Shown: positions 36,501 through 45,678 of the stretch, in pieces
Numbering within the stretch: position 1 is the first letter of the stretch
Layout of the letters: each line of letters begins with the position of its first letter
Source of the DNA: Paraburkholderia acidicola
GTDB lineage: Bacteria > Pseudomonadota > Gammaproteobacteria > Burkholderiales > Burkholderiaceae
Direction of reading: 5' to 3'
Assembly (NCBI RefSeq): GCF_002362315.1
Contig: NZ_MTZV01000006.1
Coordinates: 1 to 64,000 of the forward strand
DNA length: 64,000 nucleotides
Notes under the pieces: model-generated
The model's database searches: none
The model's input: the letters and a program-made list of their open reading frames with translations, nothing else
Told to the model about the DNA's origin: nothing
Translations under genes and position numbers: made by a program

Positions 36501-37178
36501 ATGATCGTCCGGATGTTTACGCAGACCTTCGTTTTCCTCGTCGGCATGGGTGTGCTGCTGTTCGGCGCGGCCGGCACGCTCGCGTGGCCTGGCGCCTGGT
36601 GCTATCTGCTGGAGCTGGGCGCGCTTAGCGTGTGGCTTGGCCTGTGGCTCGCACGGCATGATCCGGCGCTGCTCGCCGAACGGCTCGGTAACATCGTGCA
36701 GAAGCAGCAGAGCCGCTGGGACCGGTTCTTCATGGCAAGCGTCGCGATCGTATGGCCCGTGTGGCTCGTCCTGATCGCGTTCGATGCGCAGCGCTGGCGG
36801 TGGTCCGCAGTGCCGGTGTGGGCAAATGTTATCGGTGCGCTGGGCATCGCCGTTTGCGTCATTGCTACGCGTTCGGTGTTCCGCGCCAACAGCTATGCCG
36901 CGCCGGTCGTGAAGCTGCAGACCGAGCGGGGTCACAAGGTTGCCGACACCGGTCCTTACGCGCACGTGCGCCATCCGATGTACACCGCCACCATTCCTTT
37001 TTTTATCGGCACGCCGCTGCTGCTCGGCTCCTGGTGGGGGCTGGCGTGTGCGCCGCTGCTGGTGGTGGCGCTCGGTTACCGGGCGGTGCTCGAAGAACGC
37101 ATGCTGGCGGAACAACTCGACGGCTACGCGGCCTATGCTGCCCGGGTTCGATATCGCTTCGTGCCCGGTGTCTGGTAG
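36501..37178 (+). CDS. Isoprenylcysteine carboxyl methyltransferase-like membrane protein
   Basis: A 225-residue protein with about five helices and the family's SAM-binding C-terminal motif GPYAHVRHPMYTATIPFFIG followed by GYRAVLEERMLAEQLDGYAAY. Bacterial ICMT-like proteins (PEMT/ICMT fold) methylate unknown small or lipid substrates. GGAG precedes the ATG, and it is linked to the NAT gene by 3 bp. Confidence 0.85.
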   Translation: MIVRMFTQTFVFLVGMGVLLFGAAGTLAWPGAWCYLLELGALSVWLGLWLARHDPALLAERLGNIVQKQQSRWDRFFMASVAIVWPVWLVLIAFDAQRWRWSAVPVWANVIGALGIAVCVIATRSVFRANSYAAPVVKLQTERGHKVADTGPYAHVRHPMYTATIPFFIGTPLLLGSWWGLACAPLLVVALGYRAVLEERMLAEQLDGYAAYAARVRYRFVPGVW

Positions 37179-37218
37179 CTGGCCCAGGCCAAGGGCGCTC
37201 TGCACCGCACGCGAACCT

Positions 37219-37226
37219 GTCTAGAC
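37219..37226. promoter_or_regulatory. HutC-type operator, cluster 1 (upstream copy)
   Basis: gtctagac, within the longer palindrome tgtctagaca, matches the HutC-subfamily pattern GT-N-TA-N-AC. It lies just past the methyltransferase stop and upstream of the first ABC cluster, whose last gene is a HutC-type regulator. Confidence 0.6.
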
Positions 37227-37379
37227 AAAACGCACCATCGCGGCGCACACCTGCACCGCTCAGACTCATCCCGCCGGTTTCAAATCTTCTGTCAAATCCC
37301 TTGTTTATAGGGCTTACCCGGACGAAATCCATTTTTTCGAGATTTCTCCTTGCGATGCTTTTTTTACTCGGGCAAGCTT

Positions 37380-37387
37380 GTCTAGTC
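37380..37387. promoter_or_regulatory. HutC-type operator, cluster 1 (proximal copy)
   Basis: gtctagtc, in the flank ttgtctagtcaa, differs from the upstream copy at one base and sits 64 bp before the substrate-binding protein start. Two sites 161 bp apart could support looping repression (inference). Confidence 0.5.
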
Positions 37388-37451
37388 AAATTAGCTGGAG
37401 GCGAGCGATCGTCGAGCCGGCTGCCGGCAACCTCAATCACGGAGATTCGCA

Positions 37452-38309
37452 ATGGGCAAGCGCAGCACGTTGGCAAAGGCATTGATCGGCGTCGTACTCG
37501 GCGCCTCGGCGGTTCTCGCGGCACCCGTGCACGCGAAAGACTGGAAGACGGTGACGATCGCGCTCGAAGGCGGCTACGCACCGTGGAACCTGACCTTGCC
37601 GGGCGGCAAGCTCGGCGGCTTCGAACCGGAACTGGTCGCGAATCTGTGCGCGCGCATCCAGTTGCAATGCAATCTGGTCGCGCAGGACTGGGACGGCATG
37701 ATTCCCGGCTTGCAGGCCGGCAAGTTCGATGTGTTGATGGATGCGATCTCGATCACGCCCGAGCGCGAAAAGATCATTGCCTTCTCGCGGCCGTATGCAG
37801 CCACGCCCGCTACGTTCGCCGTCGCCGATACGAAGGTGCTGCCCAAGGCCGCGGCCGGTGCGCCGCAGGTCAAGCTGACCGGCGACCCGAAAGCCGACCA
37901 GGCCACCGTCGATCCGTTGCGCAAACAACTGAAGGGCAAGTCGATCGGCATCCAGTCGGGCACCGTCTATACGAAGTTCATCAACGACAACTTCAAGGAC
38001 GTCGCGACGATCCGCGTCTACAAGACCTCGCCTGAGCGCGATCTCGATCTGGCCGCGGGCCGCATCGATGCATCGTTCGACGACGTGACTTATTACGCGG
38101 CGAATCTCGACAAGAAAGAGACGTCGTCGATCGTGCTGGCTGGACCGAAGATCGGTGGTCCGATCTGGGGGCCGGGCGAAGGGCTCGCGTTCCGCAAGCA
38201 GGATGGCGATCTGCGGACGAAGTTCGATACGGCGATTGCAGCAGCGATGGCCGACGGTACGGTCAAGAAGCTGTCGGAAAAATGGTTCAAGACTGACGTA
38301 ACGCCTTGA
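37452..38309 (+). CDS. ABC importer substrate-binding protein (polar amino acid type), cluster 1
   Basis: A 285-residue periplasmic protein. The signal peptide ends at APVHA-KD (residue 28). The mature start VTIALEGGYAPWNL and the segment GFEPELVANLC followed by DWDGMIPGLQAGKFDVLMDA are typical of the HisJ/ArgT family. The ligand is not evident; a basic amino acid or an opine-like compound would fit the family. GGAG precedes the ATG. First gene of the cluster. Confidence 0.9.
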   Translation: MGKRSTLAKALIGVVLGASAVLAAPVHAKDWKTVTIALEGGYAPWNLTLPGGKLGGFEPELVANLCARIQLQCNLVAQDWDGMIPGLQAGKFDVLMDAISITPEREKIIAFSRPYAATPATFAVADTKVLPKAAAGAPQVKLTGDPKADQATVDPLRKQLKGKSIGIQSGTVYTKFINDNFKDVATIRVYKTSPERDLDLAAGRIDASFDDVTYYAANLDKKETSSIVLAGPKIGGPIWGPGEGLAFRKQDGDLRTKFDTAIAAAMADGTVKKLSEKWFKTDVTP

Positions 38310-38396
38310 TGGCTTGATGTCGTCACACATCGCACCGCACGTGGTTGCAGTCGTAGTTACAGCAGATAGACATGACGCAGTGAAGGAGACGCACGC

Positions 38397-39119
38397 ATGA
38401 CTCTGATCGAGATACTCGGTTTCGGGCCGGAAGGCTGGGGCGGCGTGCTGCTGCTCGCCGCACTGATGACGGTCGCGCTGACGCTCGCCGCGCTGGCAGT
38501 CGGCGCGGTGTTCGGCGCGCTGATCGCGGCCGCGAAGCTATCGCGCTTTCGCGCCGCGCGCGTGCTCGGCGATCTGTACACGACGGTGTTTCGCGGTGTG
38601 CCCGAACTGCTCGTCATCTATCTGTTCTACTTCGGCGGCTCGACGCTCGTCACCACGATCGGCCAGTGGTTCGGCGCCGAAGGCTTCGTTGGTGTGCCGC
38701 CGTTCGTGATCGGCGCGCTTGCGGTAGGGATGATCTCCGGTGCGTATCAGGCCGAGGTGTATCGCGCGGCGGTGCTCGCGGTGTCGCGTGGCGAACTCGA
38801 AGCGGCGCGCGCCATCGGCATGCCGACCTTCACGATGGCGCGCCGCATCCTGATTCCGCAGATCCTCCGTTTCGCGTTGCCGGGCATCGGCAACGTATGG
38901 CAACTGAGCCTCAAAGATTCGGCGCTGATCTCCGTGACCGGTCTTGCCGAGTTGCTGCGCCAGAGCCAGGTCGCGGCCGGCTCGACCCATCAGTATTTCG
39001 TGTTCTTCTGCGCGGGCGGCGCGCTGTATCTGCTGATGACCGGCATCTCGAACCGCGTCTTCAACCGGGCGGAAGCGCGCATTGCGCGGTCGTTCCGTCG
39101 CAACTTCGCGCGCAACTGA
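38397..39119 (+). CDS. ABC importer permease, HisQ-like, cluster 1
   Basis: A 240-residue permease with five or so helices and an EAA-type loop (SRGELEAARAIGMPTFTMARR, read as two parts). The N-terminus has GVLLLAALMTVALTLAALAVG and the FRGVPELLVIYLFYFGG segment of polar amino-acid permeases. GAAGGAGACG precedes the ATG. Partner of the next gene. Confidence 0.92.
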   Translation: MTLIEILGFGPEGWGGVLLLAALMTVALTLAALAVGAVFGALIAAAKLSRFRAARVLGDLYTTVFRGVPELLVIYLFYFGGSTLVTTIGQWFGAEGFVGVPPFVIGALAVGMISGAYQAEVYRAAVLAVSRGELEAARAIGMPTFTMARRILIPQILRFALPGIGNVWQLSLKDSALISVTGLAELLRQSQVAAGSTHQYFVFFCAGGALYLLMTGISNRVFNRAEARIARSFRRNFARN

Positions 39120-39135
39120 ACGGGACGCCGCCATC

Positions 39136-39894
39136 ATGTCATTCGATTTCGACTTTCTGTTCGATACGCTGCGGCAACTGCTCGCGGCCGTGCCGACTAC
39201 GCTTGGGCTGTTCTTTTCGTCGCTGGTCGTGGGCGGCTTGCTGTCGCTCGTGATCGTCACGATGCGCGTCTCGCGCCACTGGCTGCCCAACCGCTTCGCG
39301 CGGCTCTACATTCTCGTGTTCCGTGGCTCGCCGCTGCTGATCCAGATGTTCCTCGTGTATTACGGGCTCGGTCAGTTCGGCGTGATCCGCGAGAGCTTCT
39401 TGTGGCCGATGCTGCGCGATCCGTATCTGTGCGCGGTGCTGTCGCTGGCGCTCTGTACCGCAGGCTACACCGCCGAGATCATTCGCGGCGGCCTGATGGC
39501 AGTGCCGGTCGGCCAGATCGAAGCCGGTTATTCGATCGGCCTGTCGGGTATCGCGCTGCTGCGTCGCGTGATCGGCCCGATCGCATTGCGCCAGTGTCTG
39601 CCCGCGTATTCGACGGAAGCCGTACTGCTCGTCAAATCGACGGCGCTTGCGAGTCTCGTCACGGTGTGGGAAGTGACCGGCGTCGCGCAGCAGATCATCC
39701 AGCAGACTTATCGCACGACCGAAGTCTTCATCTGCGCCGCGCTGATCTACCTGTTCCTGAACTTCGTCATCGTGCGCGTACTCGGTGCGCTTGAATGGCG
39801 CCTGTCGCGGCATCTGCGTGCCGCGCCCGCCAACGTCAAGCCATCGGCTGCCGCGGCTACGCCACCCGCTGAAATCCGCCGCGCCGCGCGCTAG
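39136..39894 (+). CDS. ABC importer permease, HisM-like, cluster 1
   Basis: A 252-residue permease. The FRGSPLLIQMFLVYYGLGQFG segment (read in two parts), the EAA-type loop around QIEAGYSIGLSGIALLRRVI, and LLVKSTALASLVTVWEVTG are diagnostic. The C-terminal tail is Ala/Pro-rich. It starts 16 bp after the first permease. Confidence 0.92.
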   Translation: MSFDFDFLFDTLRQLLAAVPTTLGLFFSSLVVGGLLSLVIVTMRVSRHWLPNRFARLYILVFRGSPLLIQMFLVYYGLGQFGVIRESFLWPMLRDPYLCAVLSLALCTAGYTAEIIRGGLMAVPVGQIEAGYSIGLSGIALLRRVIGPIALRQCLPAYSTEAVLLVKSTALASLVTVWEVTGVAQQIIQQTYRTTEVFICAALIYLFLNFVIVRVLGALEWRLSRHLRAAPANVKPSAAAATPPAEIRRAAR

Positions 39895-39927
39895 GCGACT
39901 GCCCCTTTTCCCGGAGAGGAGAACCTC

Positions 39928-40719
39928 ATGAACGCTACGGCTCCTGTTGCATTGTCGGTCAAGAACATCCACAAATCGTTCGGCGACCATCACGTGCTGA
40001 AGGGCATCTCGCTCGAAGCCCACGAAGGCGACGTGATCTCGATTCTCGGCGCGAGCGGCTCGGGCAAGAGCACGTTTCTGCGCTGTCTGAATCTGCTGGA
40101 GACGCCTGATGATGGTTCGGTGGCGCTCGGTGGCGAAGAGCTGAAGATGAAGCGTCGCAGTGATGGCCGTCTGCAACCGGGCGATCGTCGTCAGGTGGAT
40201 CGCATCCGCTCGCAACTCGGCATGGTGTTCCAGAACTTCAACCTCTGGTCGCACATGACGGTGCTCGAAAACCTGATCGAAGGTCCGATGCGCGTATTGA
40301 AGCGCAGCCGTGCCGAAGCGGTCGAGGAAGCCGAAGCGTTGCTCGCGAAAGTCGGTCTTGCGGAAAAGCGCGGTCACTATCCGGCGCATCTGTCGGGTGG
40401 ACAGCAGCAGCGGGTGGCAATTGCCCGCGCACTCGCGATGCATCCGAAGGTGATGCTGTTCGACGAACCCACCTCGGCGCTCGATCCGGAACTCGTCGGC
40501 GAAGTGCTGCGCGTGATGCGCTCGCTTGCGGAGGAAGGGCGCACGATGCTGGTTGTCACGCACGAGATGGGCTTCGCGCGGCACGTGTCGAACCGCGTGA
40601 TGTTTCTGCATCAAGGGCAGGTCGAAGCGGACGGCACACCCGATGAGGTATTCGGCGAACTGAAGTCGGACCGGTTCCGGCAGTTCGTCTCCAGTCATCA
40701 CAACCGTACTGCCAACTGA
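39928..40719 (+). CDS. ABC importer ATPase, HisP-like, cluster 1
   Basis: A 263-residue ATPase with Walker A GASGSGKSTFLRCLN, signature LSGGQQQRVAIARALAMH and Walker B VMLFDEPTSALDPELVGEVL. Typical of polar amino-acid importers. It has a good ribosome-binding site (ggagaggag). The ammonia-lyase homologue starts 8 bp downstream, so the enzyme is made with the transporter. Confidence 0.93.
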   Translation: MNATAPVALSVKNIHKSFGDHHVLKGISLEAHEGDVISILGASGSGKSTFLRCLNLLETPDDGSVALGGEELKMKRRSDGRLQPGDRRQVDRIRSQLGMVFQNFNLWSHMTVLENLIEGPMRVLKRSRAEAVEEAEALLAKVGLAEKRGHYPAHLSGGQQQRVAIARALAMHPKVMLFDEPTSALDPELVGEVLRVMRSLAEEGRTMLVVTHEMGFARHVSNRVMFLHQGQVEADGTPDEVFGELKSDRFRQFVSSHHNRTAN

Positions 40720-40727
40720 GCACTGCC

Positions 40728-42353
40728 ATGGCCATCCTCCGTTCCGTTCGTCCTCTCGACTGGCGTCAGGTCGCGGCCATCGCGGCTGGCGAAACGCTTG
40801 AACTCTCCGCCGATGCCCGTGCGCGTATCGACGCCGCTCACACACTCGTTGAACAGATCGTCGTGCGCAGCATTCGTGCGTACGGCGTGAATACCGGTGT
40901 CGGTGCGCTGTGCGATGTGGTGGTATCGCAGTCGGAGCAGCGCACGCTATCGCGCAACATCCTGATGAGCCACGCGGTCGGTGTCGGTACGCCGCTCGGT
41001 GCCGCCGAAACGCGCGCGATCATCGCCGCAGCGGTCAACAATTTCGCGCACGGTCACTCGGGTATTCGCCTCGAAGTCGCCGAGCGGCTCGTCGCATTGC
41101 TTGCGGCCGACTGCCTGCCCGAAGTGCCGGCATTTGGCTCGGTCGGTTACCTGAGTCATATGGCGCATATCGCGCTCGTGTGTATTGGCGAAGGGCACGT
41201 GCGCTATCGCGGTGAACGGCTGAGCGGTCGCGAGGCGTTGCAGCGGCTTGGGCTCGAACCGCTGGTGCTCGAGGCGAAGGAAGGTTTGAGTCTCGTCAAC
41301 GGTACGCCGTGCGTGACCGGGCTCGCGGCACTGGCGCTTGCGCGCGCCGAGGGTCTGCTCGACTGGACCGATGCGGTCGCCGCGATGAGCTTCGAGAATC
41401 TGCACGGGCAGCTCGCCGCGTTCGATGCCGAATCGCTGGCGATGCGCGTGTCGCCGGGGCTCAACCTGGTCGGCTCGCGGATGCGGGCAGCGCTCGCGGA
41501 TAGCGGCATCCTCGCGTCGTTTGTCGGTCAGCGCACGCAGGATCCGCTGAGCATGCGCACAATCCCGCACGTACACGGCGCCGCGCGCGACGTGCTGACC
41601 GCAACCGCCGATGTCGTGAACCGTGAACTCGCCTCGATCACCGATAACCCGATCGTCGCCGGCACACCGGAAGCGCCGCGCGTCTACTCGCAGGCGCATG
41701 CGGTCGGCGCTTCGATTGCGCTCGCGATGGACAGTCTCTCGACCGCGATCGCGCAGGTCGCAGCGATGGCCGAACGACGCCTCGACCGGCTTGTGAATCC
41801 GCTCGTCAGCGGCTTGCCCGCGTTTCTCGCGGAGCCGGGCGGCACCTGTTCCGGCTTCATGATCGCGCAGTACACGGCGGCTTCGCTGGTTGCGCAGAAC
41901 CGGCGGCTTGCAGCGCCCGCTAGTCTCGATGGTGGTATTACGTCGGGACTGCAGGAGGATCATCTGTGCCATGCGACACCCGCTGCATTGAAGGCGCTTG
42001 AAATCATCGATAATGCCGGGCGGATTGTCGCCATCGAATTGCTGGCTGCGGCGCAAGCCTACGATCTGCAGGCCGTCGACGCAGCGCGTGCGCCGCATAC
42101 CGAAGCGCTGTGGCGCCGCGTGCGCGGCGTGGTCGCGACGTACCGCGACGACCGGCCGCTCGCCGACGACATGGCCGCCGCGTTCCGATTAATCGCGGAT
42201 GGAGCGCCGCCGCCGTTGCCGAATCCGGGCAACCTGCAGCCGCCACGTCACGACGATGCAGATAGCGGCGTGCCGATCGTTTCTGCTGGATCTGCGGGCG
42301 CTGCCGCCAACGATCCGCGTCCGGTGGCAGCGGGCGCGGCGGCAAGCCGCTAG
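40728..42353 (+). CDS. Aromatic amino acid ammonia-lyase homologue lacking the MIO triad
   Basis: A 541-residue HAL/PAL-superfamily protein. Family features are intact: Tyr52 in YGVNTGVG, Asn191 in LVNGTPCVTG, Arg277 in QDPLSMR and Glu410 in GLQEDHL. However, where true lyases have GSVG-ASG-DLAPLAH, this one reads GSVGYLSHMAH (137-147), missing exactly the Ala-Ser-Gly that cyclises to the MIO electrophile. The catalytic Tyr of QDPYSLR is Leu274. The codons are clean, so this is not a frameshift. It may therefore catalyse a non-MIO reaction or bind its ligand only. The C-terminal ~45 residues are Ala/Pro-rich. Confidence 0.9.
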   Translation: MAILRSVRPLDWRQVAAIAAGETLELSADARARIDAAHTLVEQIVVRSIRAYGVNTGVGALCDVVVSQSEQRTLSRNILMSHAVGVGTPLGAAETRAIIAAAVNNFAHGHSGIRLEVAERLVALLAADCLPEVPAFGSVGYLSHMAHIALVCIGEGHVRYRGERLSGREALQRLGLEPLVLEAKEGLSLVNGTPCVTGLAALALARAEGLLDWTDAVAAMSFENLHGQLAAFDAESLAMRVSPGLNLVGSRMRAALADSGILASFVGQRTQDPLSMRTIPHVHGAARDVLTATADVVNRELASITDNPIVAGTPEAPRVYSQAHAVGASIALAMDSLSTAIAQVAAMAERRLDRLVNPLVSGLPAFLAEPGGTCSGFMIAQYTAASLVAQNRRLAAPASLDGGITSGLQEDHLCHATPAALKALEIIDNAGRIVAIELLAAAQAYDLQAVDAARAPHTEALWRRVRGVVATYRDDRPLADDMAAAFRLIADGAPPPLPNPGNLQPPRHDDADSGVPIVSAGSAGAAANDPRPVAAGAAASR

Positions 42354-42418
42354 GCACCAGACGGCGTCGCACGCATTACCCTGTGTTGCAGACGCGACGT
42401 ACTACCCACGAGGTCGAC

Positions 42419-43180
42419 GTGAACATGAATCTGAAAGAGCGGGCCGACACCGGGCCGGATCGTGCGGAACCCGGTGTTAAAACGCCGGCGAAACCGATGC
42501 CGGCTTACGAGCAGATCAAGCGCTACGTCCTGCAACGGATCGCCGAGGGCGAGTGGAAAGCCGGTGGCGTGATCCCATCGGAAACCGAACTGGTGAAAGA
42601 GTTCGGCGTCGCGCGCATGACGGTGTCGCGCGCGCTGCGCGAACTGACGTCGGAGCGTGTGCTGACGCGCGTGCAGGGCTCCGGTACGTTCGTCGCGCCG
42701 CAGCACTACGAGTCGACGGTGCTGGAAATCCGCAACATCGCCGACGAGATCGCGGCGCGCGGTCATCGGCACAGTGCCCATGTGCTGACACTGGAACCGA
42801 GCGACGACCCGCTCGCCGTCGATGCACTCGGCCTCTCGACTGGGCCGATTTTCCATTCGCGCATCGTGCACAGCGAAGAGGGCGAACCGATCCAGTACGA
42901 GGATCGTTACGTGAACCCGAAGGTGTTTCCCCACTACCTGGAACAGGACTTCACGGTCGAGACACCGAACCACTACATGGTGCGGCTCGCGCCGATCCAG
43001 CGCGCCGAGTTTCGCATCTATGCTCAGAAGCCGGACGCGCATGTCCGGCGGCATCTGGCGATGGAGATTGGTGAGCCTTGCCTGATGTTGTGGCGTCGTA
43101 CGTGGGTCGGTGCGGCGGTGGCGACGTCGGTGCAGCTGTGGCATCCGGCGTCGCGTTTTCATCTGGCGGGGAAGGTTTGA
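42419..43180 (+). CDS. HutC-type GntR/UTRA regulator, cluster 1
   Basis: A 253-residue regulator with a GntR HTH (PAYEQIKRYVLQRIAEGEW, ELVKEFGVARMTVSRALREL; about residues 30-90) and a UTRA ligand domain (FHSRIVHSEEGEPIQYEDRY). It ends the cluster that begins with the substrate-binding protein, and matching operators lie upstream of that gene. A GTG start at 42419 has GAGG at ideal spacing; an ATG at 42425 is the alternative. HutC regulators usually release DNA on binding a pathway intermediate such as urocanate, but this cluster's effector is unknown. Confidence 0.88.
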   Translation: MNMNLKERADTGPDRAEPGVKTPAKPMPAYEQIKRYVLQRIAEGEWKAGGVIPSETELVKEFGVARMTVSRALRELTSERVLTRVQGSGTFVAPQHYESTVLEIRNIADEIAARGHRHSAHVLTLEPSDDPLAVDALGLSTGPIFHSRIVHSEEGEPIQYEDRYVNPKVFPHYLEQDFTVETPNHYMVRLAPIQRAEFRIYAQKPDAHVRRHLAMEIGEPCLMLWRRTWVGAAVATSVQLWHPASRFHLAGKV

Positions 43181-43216
43181 GGGCGCTCTGGCTCGGTGTG
43201 GCGCCTGCTTAGAGAT

Positions 43217-44053
43217 TTAGCCCTGACGCTGCGAGTCGTCCGGCGTAAACCGGCAGCCGAGCCGATAACGCGAGCCCGGATGCACGAACCGCGCATACGT
43301 CACCGCGACACCACTGGTCCACGTCCGGCGCACCAGCGTCAGACACGGCTCGCTTTCGACGATCTCAAGATGCTCCGCTTCCTCGCGAGTCGGCAGACCC
43401 GCATCGACGACATGTTCGATGTCGTGCAAGGGCACGGTGTTGAACAGATACTCGGACGGTCTGAGCGTCGAGAAATCCTGTTGCAGGAACGCCGGCGCGG
43501 CCGCCGGATTCACATAACGGTCTTCGAGTTGCACCGGCAGACCGTTCTCGCGATGCACACAGATCACATGAAATACAGACGCGCCTGGTGCGAGACCCAA
43601 CGCGTTCGACACGGGCAGCGGTGCGCTTACACGTTGCGCAAGCAGGATGTCCGACGTGTACTCGTGACCCCGCGAGCGGATTTCGTCGCCGATGTGGGCG
43701 ATCATCAGTAGCGTCGATTGCGGCTTGGCTTCGGCGACGAACGTGCCGACGCCGGACACGCGTGTGAGCAGCCCTTCGTTCGTGAGTTCGCGCAGTGCGC
43801 GGTTGACCGTCATCCGCGAGACGCCAAGCGAGGCGACGAGGTCGAGTTCCGACGGAATGCGGTCGCCGGGTCGGCGTGCACCGGACTCGATCGTGCCGCG
43901 GATGTGGCGCTTCACCTGTTCGTAGCGCGCCGGTGCGGCGGCTTCGACTGGAACGGCGGCAGCGGGGCCGCGCGCGACGCGTCCCGTCTGCCTCGCGACA
44001 TGCGCGCCGTCAAGCGGTTTAGCGCGGCGGCGGGTGCGGAGCGTGGCGGACAT
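43217..44053 (-). CDS. HutC-type GntR/UTRA regulator, cluster 2
   Basis: A 278-residue paralogue with the same HTH (YEQVKRHIRGTIESGARRPG, LGVSRMTVNRALRELTNEGL) and UTRA domain (FHVICVHRENGLPVQLEDRY). It has an Arg-rich N-terminal extension of about 40 residues. It converges on the first HutC gene with a 36-bp gap, and starts the mirror-image cluster. Operators with a different core lie at the far end of its cluster. Confidence 0.88.
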   Translation of the reverse strand: MSATLRTRRRAKPLDGAHVARQTGRVARGPAAAVPVEAAAPARYEQVKRHIRGTIESGARRPGDRIPSELDLVASLGVSRMTVNRALRELTNEGLLTRVSGVGTFVAEAKPQSTLLMIAHIGDEIRSRGHEYTSDILLAQRVSAPLPVSNALGLAPGASVFHVICVHRENGLPVQLEDRYVNPAAAPAFLQQDFSTLRPSEYLFNTVPLHDIEHVVDAGLPTREEAEHLEIVESEPCLTLVRRTWTSGVAVTYARFVHPGSRYRLGCRFTPDDSQRQG

Positions 44054-44127
44054 CGGGCGGCCGGCGCGCTAAAGCTGCACGGCGCGTGCCGCACATGCGC
44101 CGATAGCAGGGTGGTGGTGTGCGCCGC

Positions 44128-44991
44128 TCATGGCGCATCCGCCTCGCCGCTGCGCGCCCAGAACGCGTTGCGATCGAAGTAGTTCTGCAGAAACTGCCGC
44201 AGACGCGGCTGCCCGGCATCGTGAAAGACCTCACGCGGTGCGCCTTGTACTGCAATCTGCCCTTGGTCAATAAACACAACCTTGTCGGCCACCTGCGCCG
44301 CAAAACCCATCTCGTGGGTGACGACGGCCATCGTCATGCCGTCGCGTGCAAGCTGCTTCATCACCTGCAAGACTTCGCCGACCAGTTCGGGATCGAGTGC
44401 CGAGGTGGGTTCGTCGAACAGCATGATGTGCGGCTCCATCGCCAGCGCACGCGCGATCGCGACGCGCTGCTGCTGGCCGCCGGAGAGTTTCGCCGGGTAC
44501 GCATCGGCTTTGTGCGCGAGGCCAACCGTTTCGAGCATCGCGAGCGCGCGGCTGCGTGCTTCATCGCGTGAGAGTCGTCGCACACGCAACAGCGCTTCGC
44601 TGACATTGCCGAGCGCCGTCATGTGAGGCCACAGGTTGAACTGCTGGAACACCATACCGACATTGCGCCGCACCCGGTTGATCTCGCCGTGCGACGCACG
44701 TACGCGCTGCCCGTTGCGTTCGGTATAGCCGAGCAGGTCGCCTTCGATGCGCACGTCGCCTTCGTCGTAGGGTTCGAGCGCGGCGATGCAACGTAGCAGC
44801 GTGCTCTTGCCGGAGCCCGACGGCCCGATGATGCAGACCACCTCCGACTTCCTGATGTCGAGATCGACACCGCGCAGCACCTCGACTTCGCCGTAGCGTT
44901 TGTGCAGACCGCGGACCTGCACGAGCGGTGTTCCCTGAGCCGACGAAGCGGGCGCAGGAGAAGAGGAGGGCATATCGACGATGGCGTTCAT
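44128..44991 (-). CDS. ABC importer ATPase, HisP-like, cluster 2
   Basis: A 287-residue ATPase with Walker A GPSGSGKSTLLRCIA, signature LSGGQQQRVAIARALAME and Walker B IMLFDEPTSALDPELVGEVL. Its first ~20 residues are Ser/Ala/Pro-rich and outside the fold; I chose the ATG at 44991. It follows the permease gene by 14 bp. Confidence 0.92.
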   Translation of the reverse strand: MNAIVDMPSSSPAPASSAQGTPLVQVRGLHKRYGEVEVLRGVDLDIRKSEVVCIIGPSGSGKSTLLRCIAALEPYDEGDVRIEGDLLGYTERNGQRVRASHGEINRVRRNVGMVFQQFNLWPHMTALGNVSEALLRVRRLSRDEARSRALAMLETVGLAHKADAYPAKLSGGQQQRVAIARALAMEPHIMLFDEPTSALDPELVGEVLQVMKQLARDGMTMAVVTHEMGFAAQVADKVVFIDQGQIAVQGAPREVFHDAGQPRLRQFLQNYFDRNAFWARSGEADAP

Positions 44992-45005
44992 GGAAAGACC
45001 CGGAT

Positions 45006-45668
45006 TCAAGCGATGAAGCGCGTCAGCCGCGCCTCGGCCCACATGCCCGCACGCGAGGTGAGTTCGACGAGCGCGAGATAGCAGAAGCACAGCACGAGCA
45101 GCGTTTCGACAAAGGCGAAAGTCGCTGAGCCGATGCCGGTGAGCACGAATGTCAGTTCGGGCACCGTGACGATCGACAGTACGGCCGTTTCCTTGCTCAG
45201 CACGATGATCAGATTGGTTAGCGCGGGGACGATCAACAGGAGCATTTGCGGTGCCTGGATACGGAGCACGGCTTGCCAGCGCGAGAGGCCGAGGCACGCT
45301 GCCGCTTCGAGATGACCGGGCGGCACCGACTGGAAGCCCGAGCGGAACGCTTCCGCGAAATAGGCGCTGCCGTAGAGGCCGAGACCGAGCACGCCGGCCG
45401 TCATCGGTTCGAGCGTGAGGCCGATCGAGGGGCCGCCGTAGTACAGCAGAAATAGCTGCACGAGAAACGGTGTGCCGCGGAAGAGTTCGATATAGACGCG
45501 CAACGCGGCGCGCACACCGCGGCCGCAGAACAGTTGCAATACCGCGATCAGGAAGCCGAGCACGAGGCCAATCGCGACACCCGCTGCCCACGTGCCGAGC
45601 GTTGTCGCGAGACCGGCGGCGATCGGCTGAAGGTTATGGGTAATGACCGTGGGGTCGAGTTGCTGCAT
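45006..45668 (-). CDS. ABC importer permease, HisM-like, cluster 2
   Basis: A 220-residue permease with the FRGTPFLVQLFLLYYGGPSIG region, GHLEAAACLGLSRWQAVLRI as its EAA-type loop, and SKETAVLSIVTVPELTFV. Of two nearby ATGs, the one at 45668 has GAGG at 8 nt spacing and is preferred; the other is 45674. It is 10 bp after the partner permease. Confidence 0.9.
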   Translation of the reverse strand: MQQLDPTVITHNLQPIAAGLATTLGTWAAGVAIGLVLGFLIAVLQLFCGRGVRAALRVYIELFRGTPFLVQLFLLYYGGPSIGLTLEPMTAGVLGLGLYGSAYFAEAFRSGFQSVPPGHLEAAACLGLSRWQAVLRIQAPQMLLLIVPALTNLIIVLSKETAVLSIVTVPELTFVLTGIGSATFAFVETLLVLCFCYLALVELTSRAGMWAEARLTRFIA

Positions 45669-45678
45669 CGCCATGGCC

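Noticed and set aside
35550..37205. Minus-strand open frame opposite the NAT and methyltransferase genes
   Set aside because: Both plus-strand genes have full catalytic motifs and good ribosome-binding sites; the reverse frame has none.
39139..40845. Minus-strand open frame (about 568 codons) opposite the cluster-1 ABC genes
   Set aside because: It covers genes with intact permease and ATPase motifs on the other strand and shows only biased composition.
43181..43216. Bidirectional terminator between the two convergent HutC genes
   Set aside because: The 36-bp gap shows no convincing stem-loop.
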